DNA from: Niastella soli
GTDB taxonomy: Bacteria > Bacteroidota > Bacteroidia > Chitinophagales > Chitinophagaceae
Direction of reading: 5' to 3'
Length of the DNA stretch: 64,000 nucleotides
NCBI RefSeq assembly: GCF_017742245.1
Contig: NZ_JAGHKO010000005.1
Span: forward strand, 651,747-715,746
In this document: one piece after another, positions 54,406 to 63,493 of the stretch
Position numbering within the stretch: position 1 is the first letter of the stretch
Layout: each line of letters starts with the position of its first letter
The notes under the pieces: generated by a model
Seen by the model: only the letters and a program-made list of their open reading frames with translations
Database searches by the model: none
What the model was told of the DNA's origin: nothing
Made by a program: the position numbers and the translations under genes

Positions 54406-54764
54406 GGTTTTAGCTTTTTTAAAACCTCATCCAGACGTTGACGATAGTTTCCAAAGTAGGCCATAGTCTGTAGCAATCCTTCCTGGTGGCAGACTTTTAC
54501 CAGCTGGTTTAAGTTGTTGGCCATGCCCACCAGTTGCCTGGCAAACTGCCGTTCCTCTTCCGTTAAACGTGGTATTACAGTGTTATAGATAGCAGCCTTT
54601 CTGATATAATTGGAAACAGAAAGTCCGCAGTCTTTGGCTTTTTCTTTTACAATATTGTGTTCAGTACTGGTGAACCGTACGCTTGCATTGATATCTTTTT
54701 TGACAATTTTAGCCGGTCTGCCGGCTGATCTATTCTTTCTTTCCTCTTGTTTCATACCCTTCAT
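54402..54764 (-). CDS. MobC-family relaxosome protein
   Basis: A 120-residue protein with a basic N-terminus (RKNRSAGRPAKIVKKDINAS) and ribbon-helix-helix-like segment (VRFTSTEHNIVKEKAKDCGL, SVSNYIRKAA). MobC proteins help the relaxase open oriT. A longer frame reaches 54866, but that part overlaps the candidate oriT, so the ATG at 54764 is preferred. It overlaps the relaxase gene by 4 bp. Confidence 0.8.
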   Translation of the reverse strand: MKGMKQEERKNRSAGRPAKIVKKDINASVRFTSTEHNIVKEKAKDCGLSVSNYIRKAAIYNTVIPRLTEEERQFARQLVGMANNLNQLVKVCHQEGLLQTMAYFGNYRQRLDEVLKKLKP

Positions 54765-54810
54765 TTTAGATGTATTTTGTATTTCTTTTTGCGACCAGCG
54801 GGAGCAAAAA

Positions 54811-54863
54811 GCGAGCGTGTTTTTGGCCCCTAGCAATTTTTGTTCTACAAAAACACCGCTCGC
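54811..54863. other. Candidate oriT
   Basis: GCGAGCGTGTTTTTG (54811-54825) and CAAAAACACCGCTCGC (54848-54863) are an almost perfect inverted repeat, one base longer on one arm. The 22 bp between begin GCCCCTAGC. It lies just upstream of mobC and relaxase, where oriT is usual. Confidence 0.5.
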
Positions 54864-54938
54864 CATAAAACCCGGCAGTCTTTCCCTATGGTTGGCAGCT
54901 TGGTACGAGGGTCGATAAATTGTGGCGTAGATGGGATT

Positions 54939-55880
54939 TTACAGCCTTTTTCCTTGTCTCTGGCCTTGCTGTAAACTGTTACGGTTATGAATAAGCCAAT
55001 CGTTTAAATCTTTATGGCCGCCGTAAAATTCACTCTTGTCTATATACCTGTCTCGATTCCAGTTCAGGGCTTTTTCTGTATGTTTCTTACCAGCCAGATC
55101 CCGGTCTAAAAGCAAATGAACCCGTACATGCTTTTCCATTAAGTCCCGGCTTTTGTCGAGAAACGCAAGTGAATTAAGTACAAGGCAGTTGGTTAGGGGA
55201 GTGGTTTGATTTTTATTGATAATACAAAATGAAAGGAAAGAAAAGAAGCCTTCAAACACGACAAGCTGGTCGGTTTTGTTATCAATAAAAGTGATGTCCT
55301 TTGGCGAACTGCTGCCTTTAAAGTTTTCACTTCTGAGTTCATAACCGCCAGCGTTGTTGGGAAATCCAATTACGGTTTGCTGTTTACCATATAAGACAAA
55401 ATCAACCTCCCGGCAATATTGGTCGGCAACATCCAGCGGAATTTTTCTCTTTTCTATATACTCGAATAATGCATTGGCCGACAAAGGCCGAACGGCCACG
55501 GCCAGTATTTTGGAGTCTGTTGACTCTTTCCTTTCACCAGCAAGCTGGGAGGACGAACTGGCGGTTTCGCCAGATATGGTAGGCGGGTGAAGAGAAAGAG
55601 TAGAATGGTTTTGAAAAGCCGATAATTTTGATAACACCTCGGTTATAGTGCAATTATGGTATATGGTGCCGAAATTAATAATGTCGCCACCCTTCCCGAT
55701 ACCGAAATCGTACCACACATTGAGTTTTCTATTTACTTTAAAAGATGCCGTATGTTCCTGTCGGAATGGGGATAAATACCAGTGGTCCTGATTATGTACT
55801 TTATTTGGCAGGTGGTTTAATGAAGACAGGTAATCGACCATATCAATCTGTTTTGCCTGTTCACACGATAACTGTTTCAT
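54939..55880 (-). CDS. Primase-like protein (CHC2/Toprim type)
   Basis: A 313-residue protein. The N-terminal part has WYLSPFRQEHTASFKVNRK and NVWYDFGIGKGGDIINF, the signature of CHC2 zinc-finger primases in Bacteroidota mobile elements. The C-terminal half has Toprim-like strands (LVVFEGFFSFLSF, HLLLDRDLAGKK). It may prime the transferred strand. The gene following on the strand is oriT/mobC. Confidence 0.8.
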   Translation of the reverse strand: MKQLSCEQAKQIDMVDYLSSLNHLPNKVHNQDHWYLSPFRQEHTASFKVNRKLNVWYDFGIGKGGDIINFGTIYHNCTITEVLSKLSAFQNHSTLSLHPPTISGETASSSSQLAGERKESTDSKILAVAVRPLSANALFEYIEKRKIPLDVADQYCREVDFVLYGKQQTVIGFPNNAGGYELRSENFKGSSSPKDITFIDNKTDQLVVFEGFFSFLSFCIINKNQTTPLTNCLVLNSLAFLDKSRDLMEKHVRVHLLLDRDLAGKKHTEKALNWNRDRYIDKSEFYGGHKDLNDWLIHNRNSLQQGQRQGKRL

Positions 55881-55889
55881 GGTTGAGTT

Positions 55890-56270
55890 TTAAAGTTCTT
55901 TAGTGGAATTAGGCTTTTCCCGTTTGTATTTTGGGGTAGAATCAGTGGCGTTATTATCTACTCCGCGACTAGTTTCCCGGCTGAAAACTTTAGGATTATT
56001 GATGCCAAAGGTGCGGATGCTTTCTTTTAAGTCCAGCCATAAACGGATATTGTAATCCGCCAGTTCATGCAATTCTTCGGGAGTTAGCCTGTGGGGGTTG
56101 GAAACTGTCTCGGTTTGTTTACCGTCCGATTGTTCCTCGAACATGGAGAAAATATTAGGAACAAAGCCCTCGCCAATCTCTAAGGAGCGATTGATAAAGA
56201 AACTGTTTCCATGTAGTTTGATCTGCTTTCCGGTGCTTAACTGGAAAGTTTGCTTTTTGAATTCGGCCAT
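55890..56270 (-). CDS. Hypothetical mobile-element protein
   Basis: A 126-residue hydrophilic protein (MAEFKKQTFQLSTGKQIKLH...). It lies between the excisionase-like gene and the primase-like gene, 9 bp upstream of the latter, so it belongs to the mob operon. No function is known to me. Confidence 0.5.
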   Translation of the reverse strand: MAEFKKQTFQLSTGKQIKLHGNSFFINRSLEIGEGFVPNIFSMFEEQSDGKQTETVSNPHRLTPEELHELADYNIRLWLDLKESIRTFGINNPKVFSRETSRGVDNNATDSTPKYKREKPNSTKEL

Positions 56271-56337
56271 AGTAATTAAGTTTTAATATTAGAAATACGC
56301 GGTTCCTGGTATGGGGTAGGGACGGCTGGTGATTATC

Positions 56338-56667
56338 TTAATCTGAACTATCTGTGCTCATGAGTTTTTGAACATCCTGGAACAGGAAGTAAGCCCTTGA
56401 CCTTACTTTTACAGGCTTCAATTTCCCTGCTTTGATCCAACTGTAAATGGTGGGTTTGGTAACCTGGAAGAGTGTACACAACTCAGTGATCTTTAAAAGT
56501 GGTTTGTAGGTCAAGCCAGGTGTTTCCAGCAGATTTCCTTTGGGCGGGTTTTCCTTTTCCATTCTGGCCATTTCCTCCCTGATTACCTGGCGGATGCTTT
56601 GCCAGTATTCTGTCGGCTCGTAGGGAAACAGGATAGGAGTGTTTCCGTTTGTATTTAGTTCTTTCAT
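56338..56667 (-). CDS. Excisionase-like HTH protein
   Basis: A 109-residue protein with a C-terminal winged HTH of the HTH_17 type (LLKITELCTLFQVTKPTIYS, WIKAGKLKPVKVRSRAYF). Such proteins direct excision by integrases or regulate mobile element genes. First gene of the mob block. Confidence 0.75.
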   Translation of the reverse strand: MKELNTNGNTPILFPYEPTEYWQSIRQVIREEMARMEKENPPKGNLLETPGLTYKPLLKITELCTLFQVTKPTIYSWIKAGKLKPVKVRSRAYFLFQDVQKLMSTDSSD

Positions 56668-57020
56668 ACTCGTTACTGGTTTAATGGTGAACGATTAGAC
56701 AAAGTTGCTTTAAACAAAAAGGGAAATATCCGAGTGTGGATCAGACTCGGAAAGAAAAAATATGGGATAGATGAGGTTGTTCGTAAGGCGGCTGGGATGA
56801 ACGCCGAATACGGCTGGCCCTGATATCGCTCTGCACAAAATCTTTCATACACATATCGTTTAGGACTGCAACATACGGTAACCAAGTGACGATAAAAATA
56901 CTCCATCAAAAATTGAGGGGGTGTATTAGCTTTGAGGTAAATTGGGGTAAGATTAATAAAAGCTAAGTATACCTGGTAGCTTGAATTATTCAGACTTTAA
57001 ATTCCAAACAGATTTTATAT
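56668..57020. other. 353-bp intergenic region
   Basis: It lies between the divergent excisionase-like gene and the gene at 57021. A minus-strand frame (56673-56909) has no protein-like composition. No other signal is seen. Confidence 0.4.
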
Positions 57021-57410
57021 ATGCAATATTCGATTAAGAGGTATGATTTAAGAAAAAATCTTGTTGCAACAGGATTGTTGACAATTACCAGTGAAGGACA
57101 AACTACACATTTAAAATATACTGATTCCGAAGTCAACGAATCAGTAAGCGAACTTTACCACCCAATATCAGCATTAGAAAGTTTAAGAAGAGTTCTTGAA
57201 AACAAACATGAATCCATTATTGGTTGCACCGGTTGTAGAATTGATTCCGCCTATAGGGCAACAGGTGGGTATGGAACATACATTATAGTTTACGGGAAAC
57301 CAGCTTCTGAAAGAGCAAGCATATTTCAGCCGACTGATGAAATTGAAAAATTGTGTACTGTGGAAGAACACAAGTCTTCTTATAAAAAATGGTTAGAAAG
57401 TCTTAAATAA
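57021..57410 (+). CDS. Hypothetical protein
   Basis: A 129-residue soluble protein (MQYSIKRYDLRKNLVATGLL...), with GCTGCRIDSAYRATGGYGTY near its middle. No family is recognised. Size and cargo position are like immunity-type orphans, but this is not evidence of function. Confidence 0.5.
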   Translation: MQYSIKRYDLRKNLVATGLLTITSEGQTTHLKYTDSEVNESVSELYHPISALESLRRVLENKHESIIGCTGCRIDSAYRATGGYGTYIIVYGKPASERASIFQPTDEIEKLCTVEEHKSSYKKWLESLK

Positions 57411-57904
57411 AGCAAAAATTACTGCTAGTAAGAATAGCCGCAAATTGATCTGGATCGGCTTTCCGGGATTTTTAGTTCAAATTTTATCAGAATATTAGAA
57501 ATAATCCGCATTCTGTGAACTTTTAAAGAAGTTCTTTATTCTCCACGGCGTTTAACATTATAATTCATTCTTTAGCAGAAATGCTGGGAGGTCTATGCCG
57601 AAAAAATTTCTGTGGCCCTTCTGACTAAAAATTTGCAGTTATTTTATTTAGGTTGGTTTGTGATTCTCGATAGCCTACTTTTAGATTCATATTAGATTAT
57701 GTTTAATGTGTTCTGTAGGGTTGTGAAGTATGCCATGCTTTTCAAATTCAAACTTCGCATATCCTATCAGTTTTAGTGAAGGCATAAAACTTGATCCAAA
57801 TCAAGTCTTTAAAGTTTCCAATTTGGATAAATTATCTATAAATTAATATCTGAGCTTGAGGTTAGATTAATTTACTTATTGTAGCTATAAAGAAACATAT
57901 ATAG
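57411..57904. other. 494-bp region with a possible 38-codon frame
   Basis: AT-rich. A short frame at 57730-57846 (MPCFSNSNFAYPISFSEGIK...) looks protein-like and may be a remnant. The promoter of the 57905 gene must lie here, but I see no clear boxes. Confidence 0.35.
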
Positions 57905-60900
57905 ATGATTAATGAAGTCAAAATAGTCCTTGAACCGGAAATTAATAAAAGTGCAAACGGAAGCGTTTTAGAACATTTGATAAGGGATCTATTGGAGCGC
58001 CAGCATTACGAAGTAAATCCGAATGTACATTTTACTGGGCTTGAAATTGACTTGTTAGCCAAACATAAATATAAAAATGAAACTCTTTATGTTGAATGCA
58101 AGGCGAAGGAGAAGCCGAAATCTACTGAAATAAAGACCTTTATTTTCGGAGTTGATTATGGTATAAGTGGCGAATCGGTAGATTATGGCTATTTTATCCA
58201 TACAGAAGAATTAGACAGGCAAGCATCTGCATTGAAGCTTCAGTTTGAAAATTCGAAGAAAAACGTATCTTTTATAGGACCGGATAAGATCATCGAGTTA
58301 TTAATTGAATCCGGCCGAATCAATAAGCTGAACTATAATGAATTGTCTCTACACGTTTCAAAAACTATATTAGCATATACATATTTCGGCATTTTTTATG
58401 TTCTATTTTTTCAGGAAAATGCAATTGCTGAAAACTTTACTATCATTGACGCAAAAACTTTAATTACTTCAAAAGATGATTCAGTTTTTAAGGTTACAGA
58501 CTCTGTTAAAGAAGTAAAGGATTTAAATTTTATACAGCTTGCTCCATTTACTTCCACAATGTCAGGCAAACAGAAGATCGCAAGAGTATTGGACAATGTG
58601 ACCGAAATAAAAGAGAGTGAAAATTGGTATGATTATTCGCCCGCTTCTATAAAACACTTTATTGGGAGAGCTTCGTTAAGAGATAATTTATTAGCTCTTA
58701 TTGAACAGGTGCGACAAAACAAAACACAAAACCGAATATTCTACTTAGATGGAAAATCAGGTTGGGGAAAAAGTTCGGTCATCGCGGAATTACGAGGAAG
58801 AACAAGGACGAAGTTCCTGAAGAAAAAGGCCTTTACTCTGGCTGTTGATACACGAAGTGCGTCAACAAACAGTTTTATTGCATTAGCATTTAAGAAATTA
58901 ATAGATGATGCGAAACAAAATGGGTTTATTTCACAAAACCTTTTTAGTGATAATATTAAATTTGCATCTCCCTACGATATTTTATCTGATAATTCAATAA
59001 AGCAAATCTTATCAATATTAAAATCACAAAACAAAGTTTTAATAATTGTATTTGACCAATTCGAAGATGTTTTTAGAAAGGAAGATCTATTTGAAGCCTT
59101 TTATAAATTTCTTATTGATGTGAATGATGCTAAAGAAAATGTAATAGTTGGTTTCTCCTGGAAGTCAGAAATAAACATTCCAATTGGAAATGCTGCATAC
59201 CATCAATTTTCTCAAATTAAGGATTATGCACTTAATCTGAAAATTCCGGAATTTGGACTAACAGATGTAAAAAATGTGATTAATCAATTAAGTAAAGAAA
59301 TAAAAAAGCCACTGGGGAACGATTTAGAAAGGCGTCTAATTGACGCTTCTCAAGGGTTCCCGTGGCTTATAAAAAAGTTATGCATTCATACCTACCAACA
59401 ATATACTAATGGGAAAACGCTTGAAGAACTAATTGAACAAGATTTAAATATTAAATCATTATTCGATTCTGACTTAGAAAAATTGACTGCCGAAGAATCA
59501 AATACATTAAATTACATTGCGCGCAGATCTTATTCTGAATCTGCTTTGGATATTTCCGAATTAGAAAATATTGACGAAGAGGCATTGCATCAACTTATAC
59601 ACAAACGCCTTGTTATTAATACAGGTAGTAAGTATAATATTTATTGGGATATTTTCAGGGACTATCTTGTTAATGGAGACATTCCCGTAATAGGCGAAAG
59701 CTATCTTATTCGGCAAAGTTATTCAGGTTGTCTTCAGCTTTATTTAAGCTTTGCAAAAAATATGGTTAGAACGTTTGAGGAGATCTCGAACGAACACTCG
59801 AAAACGTTTACAAAAAAGACACTTTTTAATATATTATTCGAATTAAGAAGTTTCGGCTTACTTCGAAAAAAAGAAAATTCAGACATTTATGAAATAACGG
59901 ATAAGAGTAAAGCAATAAATAAAATCGCGTTTATTGAATATATAACTGAAAAACTAAAAAACTATACGCCTTACATTGAATTAGCAAAATTAGATAGAAA
60001 GAAGATAACTGTTGATGATATTGTATTTGTTTTGAAAGGAATTTTCAAAACCTCTGATTTTAAAGAAAAAACGTGGAAGGCTTATGCTCTTAATTTAATG
60101 ACTTGGCTGACAAGCACTAATTTACCTATTAAAGATAAAATTGTCGAATCTCGCAAAGGAAGATCGGCAAATTATGAGTTCAACGCTGATCTTATTTTAT
60201 ATATTAGTCCACAAATAGTAGTTGATTCAATTAAAAAGCTGCAGAATGGGGAGCAATTATCTAATCGGGTTTCAAAGGAGCTTGTTATTTTAAAAATTGC
60301 CACTCAGCTAGACGAATCTACTTTAATTCTAAATGATTGGGCAAATGTAGATTGTCAAGAAGATCTGTTTTTAAAAGGCCTTGCAGAAACGGCAATTAGT
60401 TTTAATAAAGTCCAGGCTGCGTATCAGTTCTTAAAAGAACATCCGTCTGCCAAACCCGCTGAGCTGTTAGCTCGCGTTCCAGAATTGACTAAGGACTTCA
60501 AGACTGAATTGTCAAAAAGACAAATTAATTCTATTCTTTTTGGTTGGGGGCTTTTTGTTGTAAATGTGCTTGATAATAATATAACCAAGGTTAAAATTAA
60601 AAGAACCCTTGGCAAAATTCAAAACAAATATGCGTATACTCCTGATCAACTAATTGACTGTTATTTGCGATTTATGGGCTCCAATTCTATTGATTCAATT
60701 GAAGAAGATAGGAAGATTTCCTATTTGCGTTTTCAGGGAATCCTTGATGGTAAACAAACAATTTTGGACAACGCTGGAATATCAGCAAAGCTAAAAGAGG
60801 TTGTTTCTGAAGACCAGTTCATTGAAAAAGTTGCCGAATACCTACTGCGAAATCCAAAGCCAAAGTTGCAAGATGTACTTGACGCATTTCCTGAAGCTTT

Positions 60901-60976
60901 TATCAACTATTCTACAAAAGCTTCACAAAGCAATCGTTGGAGTAAAATATCTAGTTGGGCTAGGCTAGTTATTTAA
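57905..60976 (+). CDS. Mrr-like nuclease fused to STAND-type NTPase (putative defence protein)
   Basis: A 1023-residue protein. Residues 1-150 form a PD-(D/E)XK restriction-endonuclease-like domain: Glu23, then GLEIDLLAKHKYKNETLY with Asp49 and VECKAKEK with Glu64 and Lys66. Residues about 250-520 form a P-loop NTPase: Walker A LDGKSGWGKSS near 282, Walker B VLIIVFDQFEDVF near 380, as in STAND ATPases. The remaining about 500 residues are helical and may be a sensor. Known Avs defence proteins share this nuclease-STAND-sensor plan. The target and exact family are unknown. Confidence 0.7.
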   Translation: MINEVKIVLEPEINKSANGSVLEHLIRDLLERQHYEVNPNVHFTGLEIDLLAKHKYKNETLYVECKAKEKPKSTEIKTFIFGVDYGISGESVDYGYFIHTEELDRQASALKLQFENSKKNVSFIGPDKIIELLIESGRINKLNYNELSLHVSKTILAYTYFGIFYVLFFQENAIAENFTIIDAKTLITSKDDSVFKVTDSVKEVKDLNFIQLAPFTSTMSGKQKIARVLDNVTEIKESENWYDYSPASIKHFIGRASLRDNLLALIEQVRQNKTQNRIFYLDGKSGWGKSSVIAELRGRTRTKFLKKKAFTLAVDTRSASTNSFIALAFKKLIDDAKQNGFISQNLFSDNIKFASPYDILSDNSIKQILSILKSQNKVLIIVFDQFEDVFRKEDLFEAFYKFLIDVNDAKENVIVGFSWKSEINIPIGNAAYHQFSQIKDYALNLKIPEFGLTDVKNVINQLSKEIKKPLGNDLERRLIDASQGFPWLIKKLCIHTYQQYTNGKTLEELIEQDLNIKSLFDSDLEKLTAEESNTLNYIARRSYSESALDISELENIDEEALHQLIHKRLVINTGSKYNIYWDIFRDYLVNGDIPVIGESYLIRQSYSGCLQLYLSFAKNMVRTFEEISNEHSKTFTKKTLFNILFELRSFGLLRKKENSDIYEITDKSKAINKIAFIEYITEKLKNYTPYIELAKLDRKKITVDDIVFVLKGIFKTSDFKEKTWKAYALNLMTWLTSTNLPIKDKIVESRKGRSANYEFNADLILYISPQIVVDSIKKLQNGEQLSNRVSKELVILKIATQLDESTLILNDWANVDCQEDLFLKGLAETAISFNKVQAAYQFLKEHPSAKPAELLARVPELTKDFKTELSKRQINSILFGWGLFVVNVLDNNITKVKIKRTLGKIQNKYAYTPDQLIDCYLRFMGSNSIDSIEEDRKISYLRFQGILDGKQTILDNAGISAKLKEVVSEDQFIEKVAEYLLRNPKPKLQDVLDAFPEAFINYSTKASQSNRWSKISSWARLVI

Positions 60977-61053
60977 ATTTAATAAGGCTCTAGTAACTCT
61001 TCTTAAATATAGTAATGGATGTTATGTGTTTCATTTTAAAATAGTTTTCATAA

Positions 61054-61842
61054 ATGAGATATCTAGAAATAGTCCTGACATTTTTCGGTGCAGTTTTACT
61101 CGCTTTATTGACCTACAAGTGGACGGACTCAAGGAAATTAAAAATAACAGTGTTAATTTTCGCCATAGTTGTAGCCTCATTAGTTGCTTATAACTCCATT
61201 TCTCAAATCACTAAAGAAGGAATTGAAGAAAAGATAAAAGATAAAATCGGCGAATTAAATGAAGATAGAAATGTGCAATCACCAGAATTCAGAATTGGTC
61301 ATTCGGGACTCACATTTCAAATGTATAAAGGGATTGGAATCAGTACGTCATTGGAGGACGAGAATCCATATTTTAAAGTATATGTCAAAGAGGAAAAGTT
61401 GCATGTTTGGTTCATACTTTATGATAACAGGAAAAATTTAGTGGGTGCGATTAATGACAACGTTTGGGAGATGTTTAATGATAATTATGAGTATAATAAT
61501 GATGAACGAGGTTTCGAAATTGTCAAGAAAGGTGAAAGGGAGGTGTTCTTTCAAATCGAATATGCTGATGGAATAGCATGGTTGGCTGGGTTAATTTTAA
61601 ATAAAGAAGGGTGGGGGATGTTTTTGGCCCCGCCAACAATAATGGAACCAGCTCAAATGATTGGCTTAAACCCAGATTCATGGAAACAGGGAAAAGAGCC
61701 AAGCATAAGTTTTAATATAAGTCCATTGTTTAAGTATCCAAGAGAGAAATATTTAGGCGAAAGGTCGCATGTTACAAATGAAAAGTTGTGTGATTGCCCA
61801 GAAGGAAGAAGATGGGTGGAGTTTTATAATCAAAAAAAATAA
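61054..61842 (+). CDS. Hypothetical membrane protein
   Basis: A 262-residue protein with two N-terminal membrane helices (about residues 4-22 and 31-48). A soluble C-terminal domain follows, with a cysteine pair in KLCDCPEGRRW near the end. It is 77 bp downstream of the Mrr-STAND gene on the same strand. No family is recognised; a role with its neighbour is inference from position. Confidence 0.5.
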   Translation: MRYLEIVLTFFGAVLLALLTYKWTDSRKLKITVLIFAIVVASLVAYNSISQITKEGIEEKIKDKIGELNEDRNVQSPEFRIGHSGLTFQMYKGIGISTSLEDENPYFKVYVKEEKLHVWFILYDNRKNLVGAINDNVWEMFNDNYEYNNDERGFEIVKKGEREVFFQIEYADGIAWLAGLILNKEGWGMFLAPPTIMEPAQMIGLNPDSWKQGKEPSISFNISPLFKYPREKYLGERSHVTNEKLCDCPEGRRWVEFYNQKK

Positions 61843-62112
61843 CGGTCGAACATTTCGTAAAGTTCATGTTGGGCAGGCATTTGGTTGGAGGGGTTCATAG
61901 ATAAATATATTTAATTGGGTTTAGGATTCGTTTTGTGGCTCCCTTATGGAATTGTACTTTTAAATTCTTCTGAATCCTTGAAGCTACGGGGGAAAGGAAA
62001 GATTGTTAATGTTTGGGCGATTTATATTACCAAGAAGGTAACTAATATGGAAAAGGGAAATTTATTTATCTTTATTTAGAGTTATAGTTCTTATCAATAT
62101 GATGTTTTCCCA

Positions 62113-62133
62113 GCGTCATCCCTGGCGTCACCC
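62113..62133. repeat. Candidate integrase arm-type repeats at the right end
   Basis: GCGTCATCC and GCGTCACCC start 12 bp apart, matching the pair at 42227/42239 beside the integrase gene. They lie 55-76 bp from att core 6. Confidence 0.5.
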
Positions 62134-62188
62134 ATTTTGCAGCACTCAACTAACTGACTAACAATAAGGAGTAGGGTAGGATCAGTTC

Positions 62189-62201
62189 CCTCTCTCTCCG
62201 C
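62189..62201 (+). other. att core copy 6 (right boundary of the island)
   Basis: CCTCTCTCTCCGC, identical to the tRNA-Ser 3' end, followed by TTCTTC instead of the tRNA flank. Confidence 0.75.
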
Positions 62202-62232
62202 TTCTTCTAATAATTATAGATAACATTTTGTA

Positions 62233-63420
62233 ATGAAAGCCCGTAGTAGCAAATTGATTTCAAATCTATGGCAAGAGGGGGCAGCCGGTAAACCATTGCC
62301 CGATTACTTTCAAAGTTTTGGTTTGGGATTTTATGAATACTTCCAGTTATGCGAAGATTTGAAAGCCGCCGCATTGCCAATTCTTAACTGCGGTCTCAGT
62401 TGCCAGTTTGATGCAGCGGAAGTAGTGCCAATGGACGAAATGAGTTCTTATGTGCAGGACGCACTCGATCTAATAGAATTTGCTAATGGAGATGTAACTA
62501 CTGCATGGGGTAAGAAGAGAGCAGCATTGGGCCATCCGGAATCATTCAATATGAAAATGCTTGGTGTTGGAAATGAAAACTGGGGACCGCAGTATATAGA
62601 GCGATTAGAGCTATTTAGGGAGGCAATAAAAACAAAGTATCCTTATATGCAGCTGATCTGTGCGACAGGATACTCTCCCAATCCGCAGTTTCATTTTATG
62701 GATTCGGCACTCAGAAAAATGAATGTTGATATTATAGACGAGCATTATTATCAAACAGCCAATTGGTTTTTGATGAATGCAAGCAAGTATGATCACTACG
62801 ACCGGAAGGGACCTAAAATATTTTTAGGCGAATATGCCTGCATGAGTACACGGATTGGCAGTCCGGAAAATAAAAACACCCTGTTTTGCGCATTAGCCGA
62901 GGCCGCGTTTATGACCGGCGTTGAACGCAATGCAGATATTATTTGCATGGCAGCCTATGCGCCGCTGTTTGCTCATGTAAAAGATTGGCAGTGGACGCCC
63001 AATCTGATCTGGTTTGATAATAGCACCAGTTACCGCACGCCAAGCTATTATGTGCAACAATTGTTTTCTCTGAATAAAGGAACGAGTATGGCGTCTATTA
63101 CAGAAAATGGGAATGTCATTGCTGGGAGTGATAGTATCTGGGCATCTGCCGTGACAGATAAGCACACCGGCGAGGTGATCATTAAACTGGTCAATCCTTC
63201 CGGAAAGGGAAAGGCGAAAAAAATAGAGGTACCCCAATTGGGAAACAGCAAAAGCACAGCAACCATAACTGTTTTAAAGGCTGATGATGGAAATGCAATG
63301 AATAGTCTAGGCCAGCCTTTGAACGTCGTGCCGGTTAGTTCAAAAGTTCCGATAAACAATAAGATAATTTCAGTGGCTTTGCCTAAGTATAGTTTTAGTG
63401 TAATTAAAATAAGATCATAG
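62233..63420 (+). pseudogene. GH51 alpha-L-arabinofuranosidase, N-terminally truncated
   Basis: The 395-residue frame begins within the (beta/alpha)8 barrel (SFGLGFYEYFQLCEDL). It includes the catalytic acid/base in GVGNENWG and the nucleophile Glu in IFLGEYACM, and ends with the beta-sandwich domain. Full GH51 enzymes have roughly 200-300 more N-terminal residues including a signal peptide. The truncation point is close to the island's right att core. Without export and the first barrel strands it is unlikely to work. Confidence 0.8.
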
Positions 63421-63493
63421 CTTTTAATATAGTAGTAAAAGATGACCTTCCCGTTTTGATTCCTGCCAAAATTAGCGTATAATAGAGGTCGAA

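Larger units (their letters stand above)
22994..62201. mobile_element. Composite tRNA-Ser genomic island
   Basis: The segment runs from the tRNA-Ser 3' end to the last copy of the tRNA-derived core. It contains an intact tyrosine integrase, an integrase N-terminal fragment and an integrase catalytic fragment, plus relaxase, MobC, primase-like and excisionase-like genes. Cargo includes CRISPR-Cas, a Mrr-STAND protein and many orphans. Internal cores divide it into at least three insertions. Base composition is visibly AT-richer than the flanks in the cargo parts. Confidence 0.8.
40441..62201. mobile_element. Mobilizable tRNA-Ser element with integrase and mob genes
   Basis: A 21.7-kb segment between att core copies 5 and 6. 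It carries the only intact integrase, next to the left end, and a relaxase/MobC/primase-like/excisionase-like block at 52.8-56.7 kb. It also holds orphan and defence cargo. No conjugation (tra) genes are visible, so it would need a helper for transfer. Confidence 0.7.
61843..62232. other. Right end of the island
   Basis: Holds the GCGTCA tandem pair at 62113 and 62125 and att core 6 at 62189-62201. No gene is seen. The core is followed after 31 bp by the truncated GH51 frame. Confidence 0.6.

Noticed and set aside
56673..56909. 78-codon minus-strand frame upstream of the excisionase-like gene
   Set aside because: Composition not protein-like and no ribosome-binding context.
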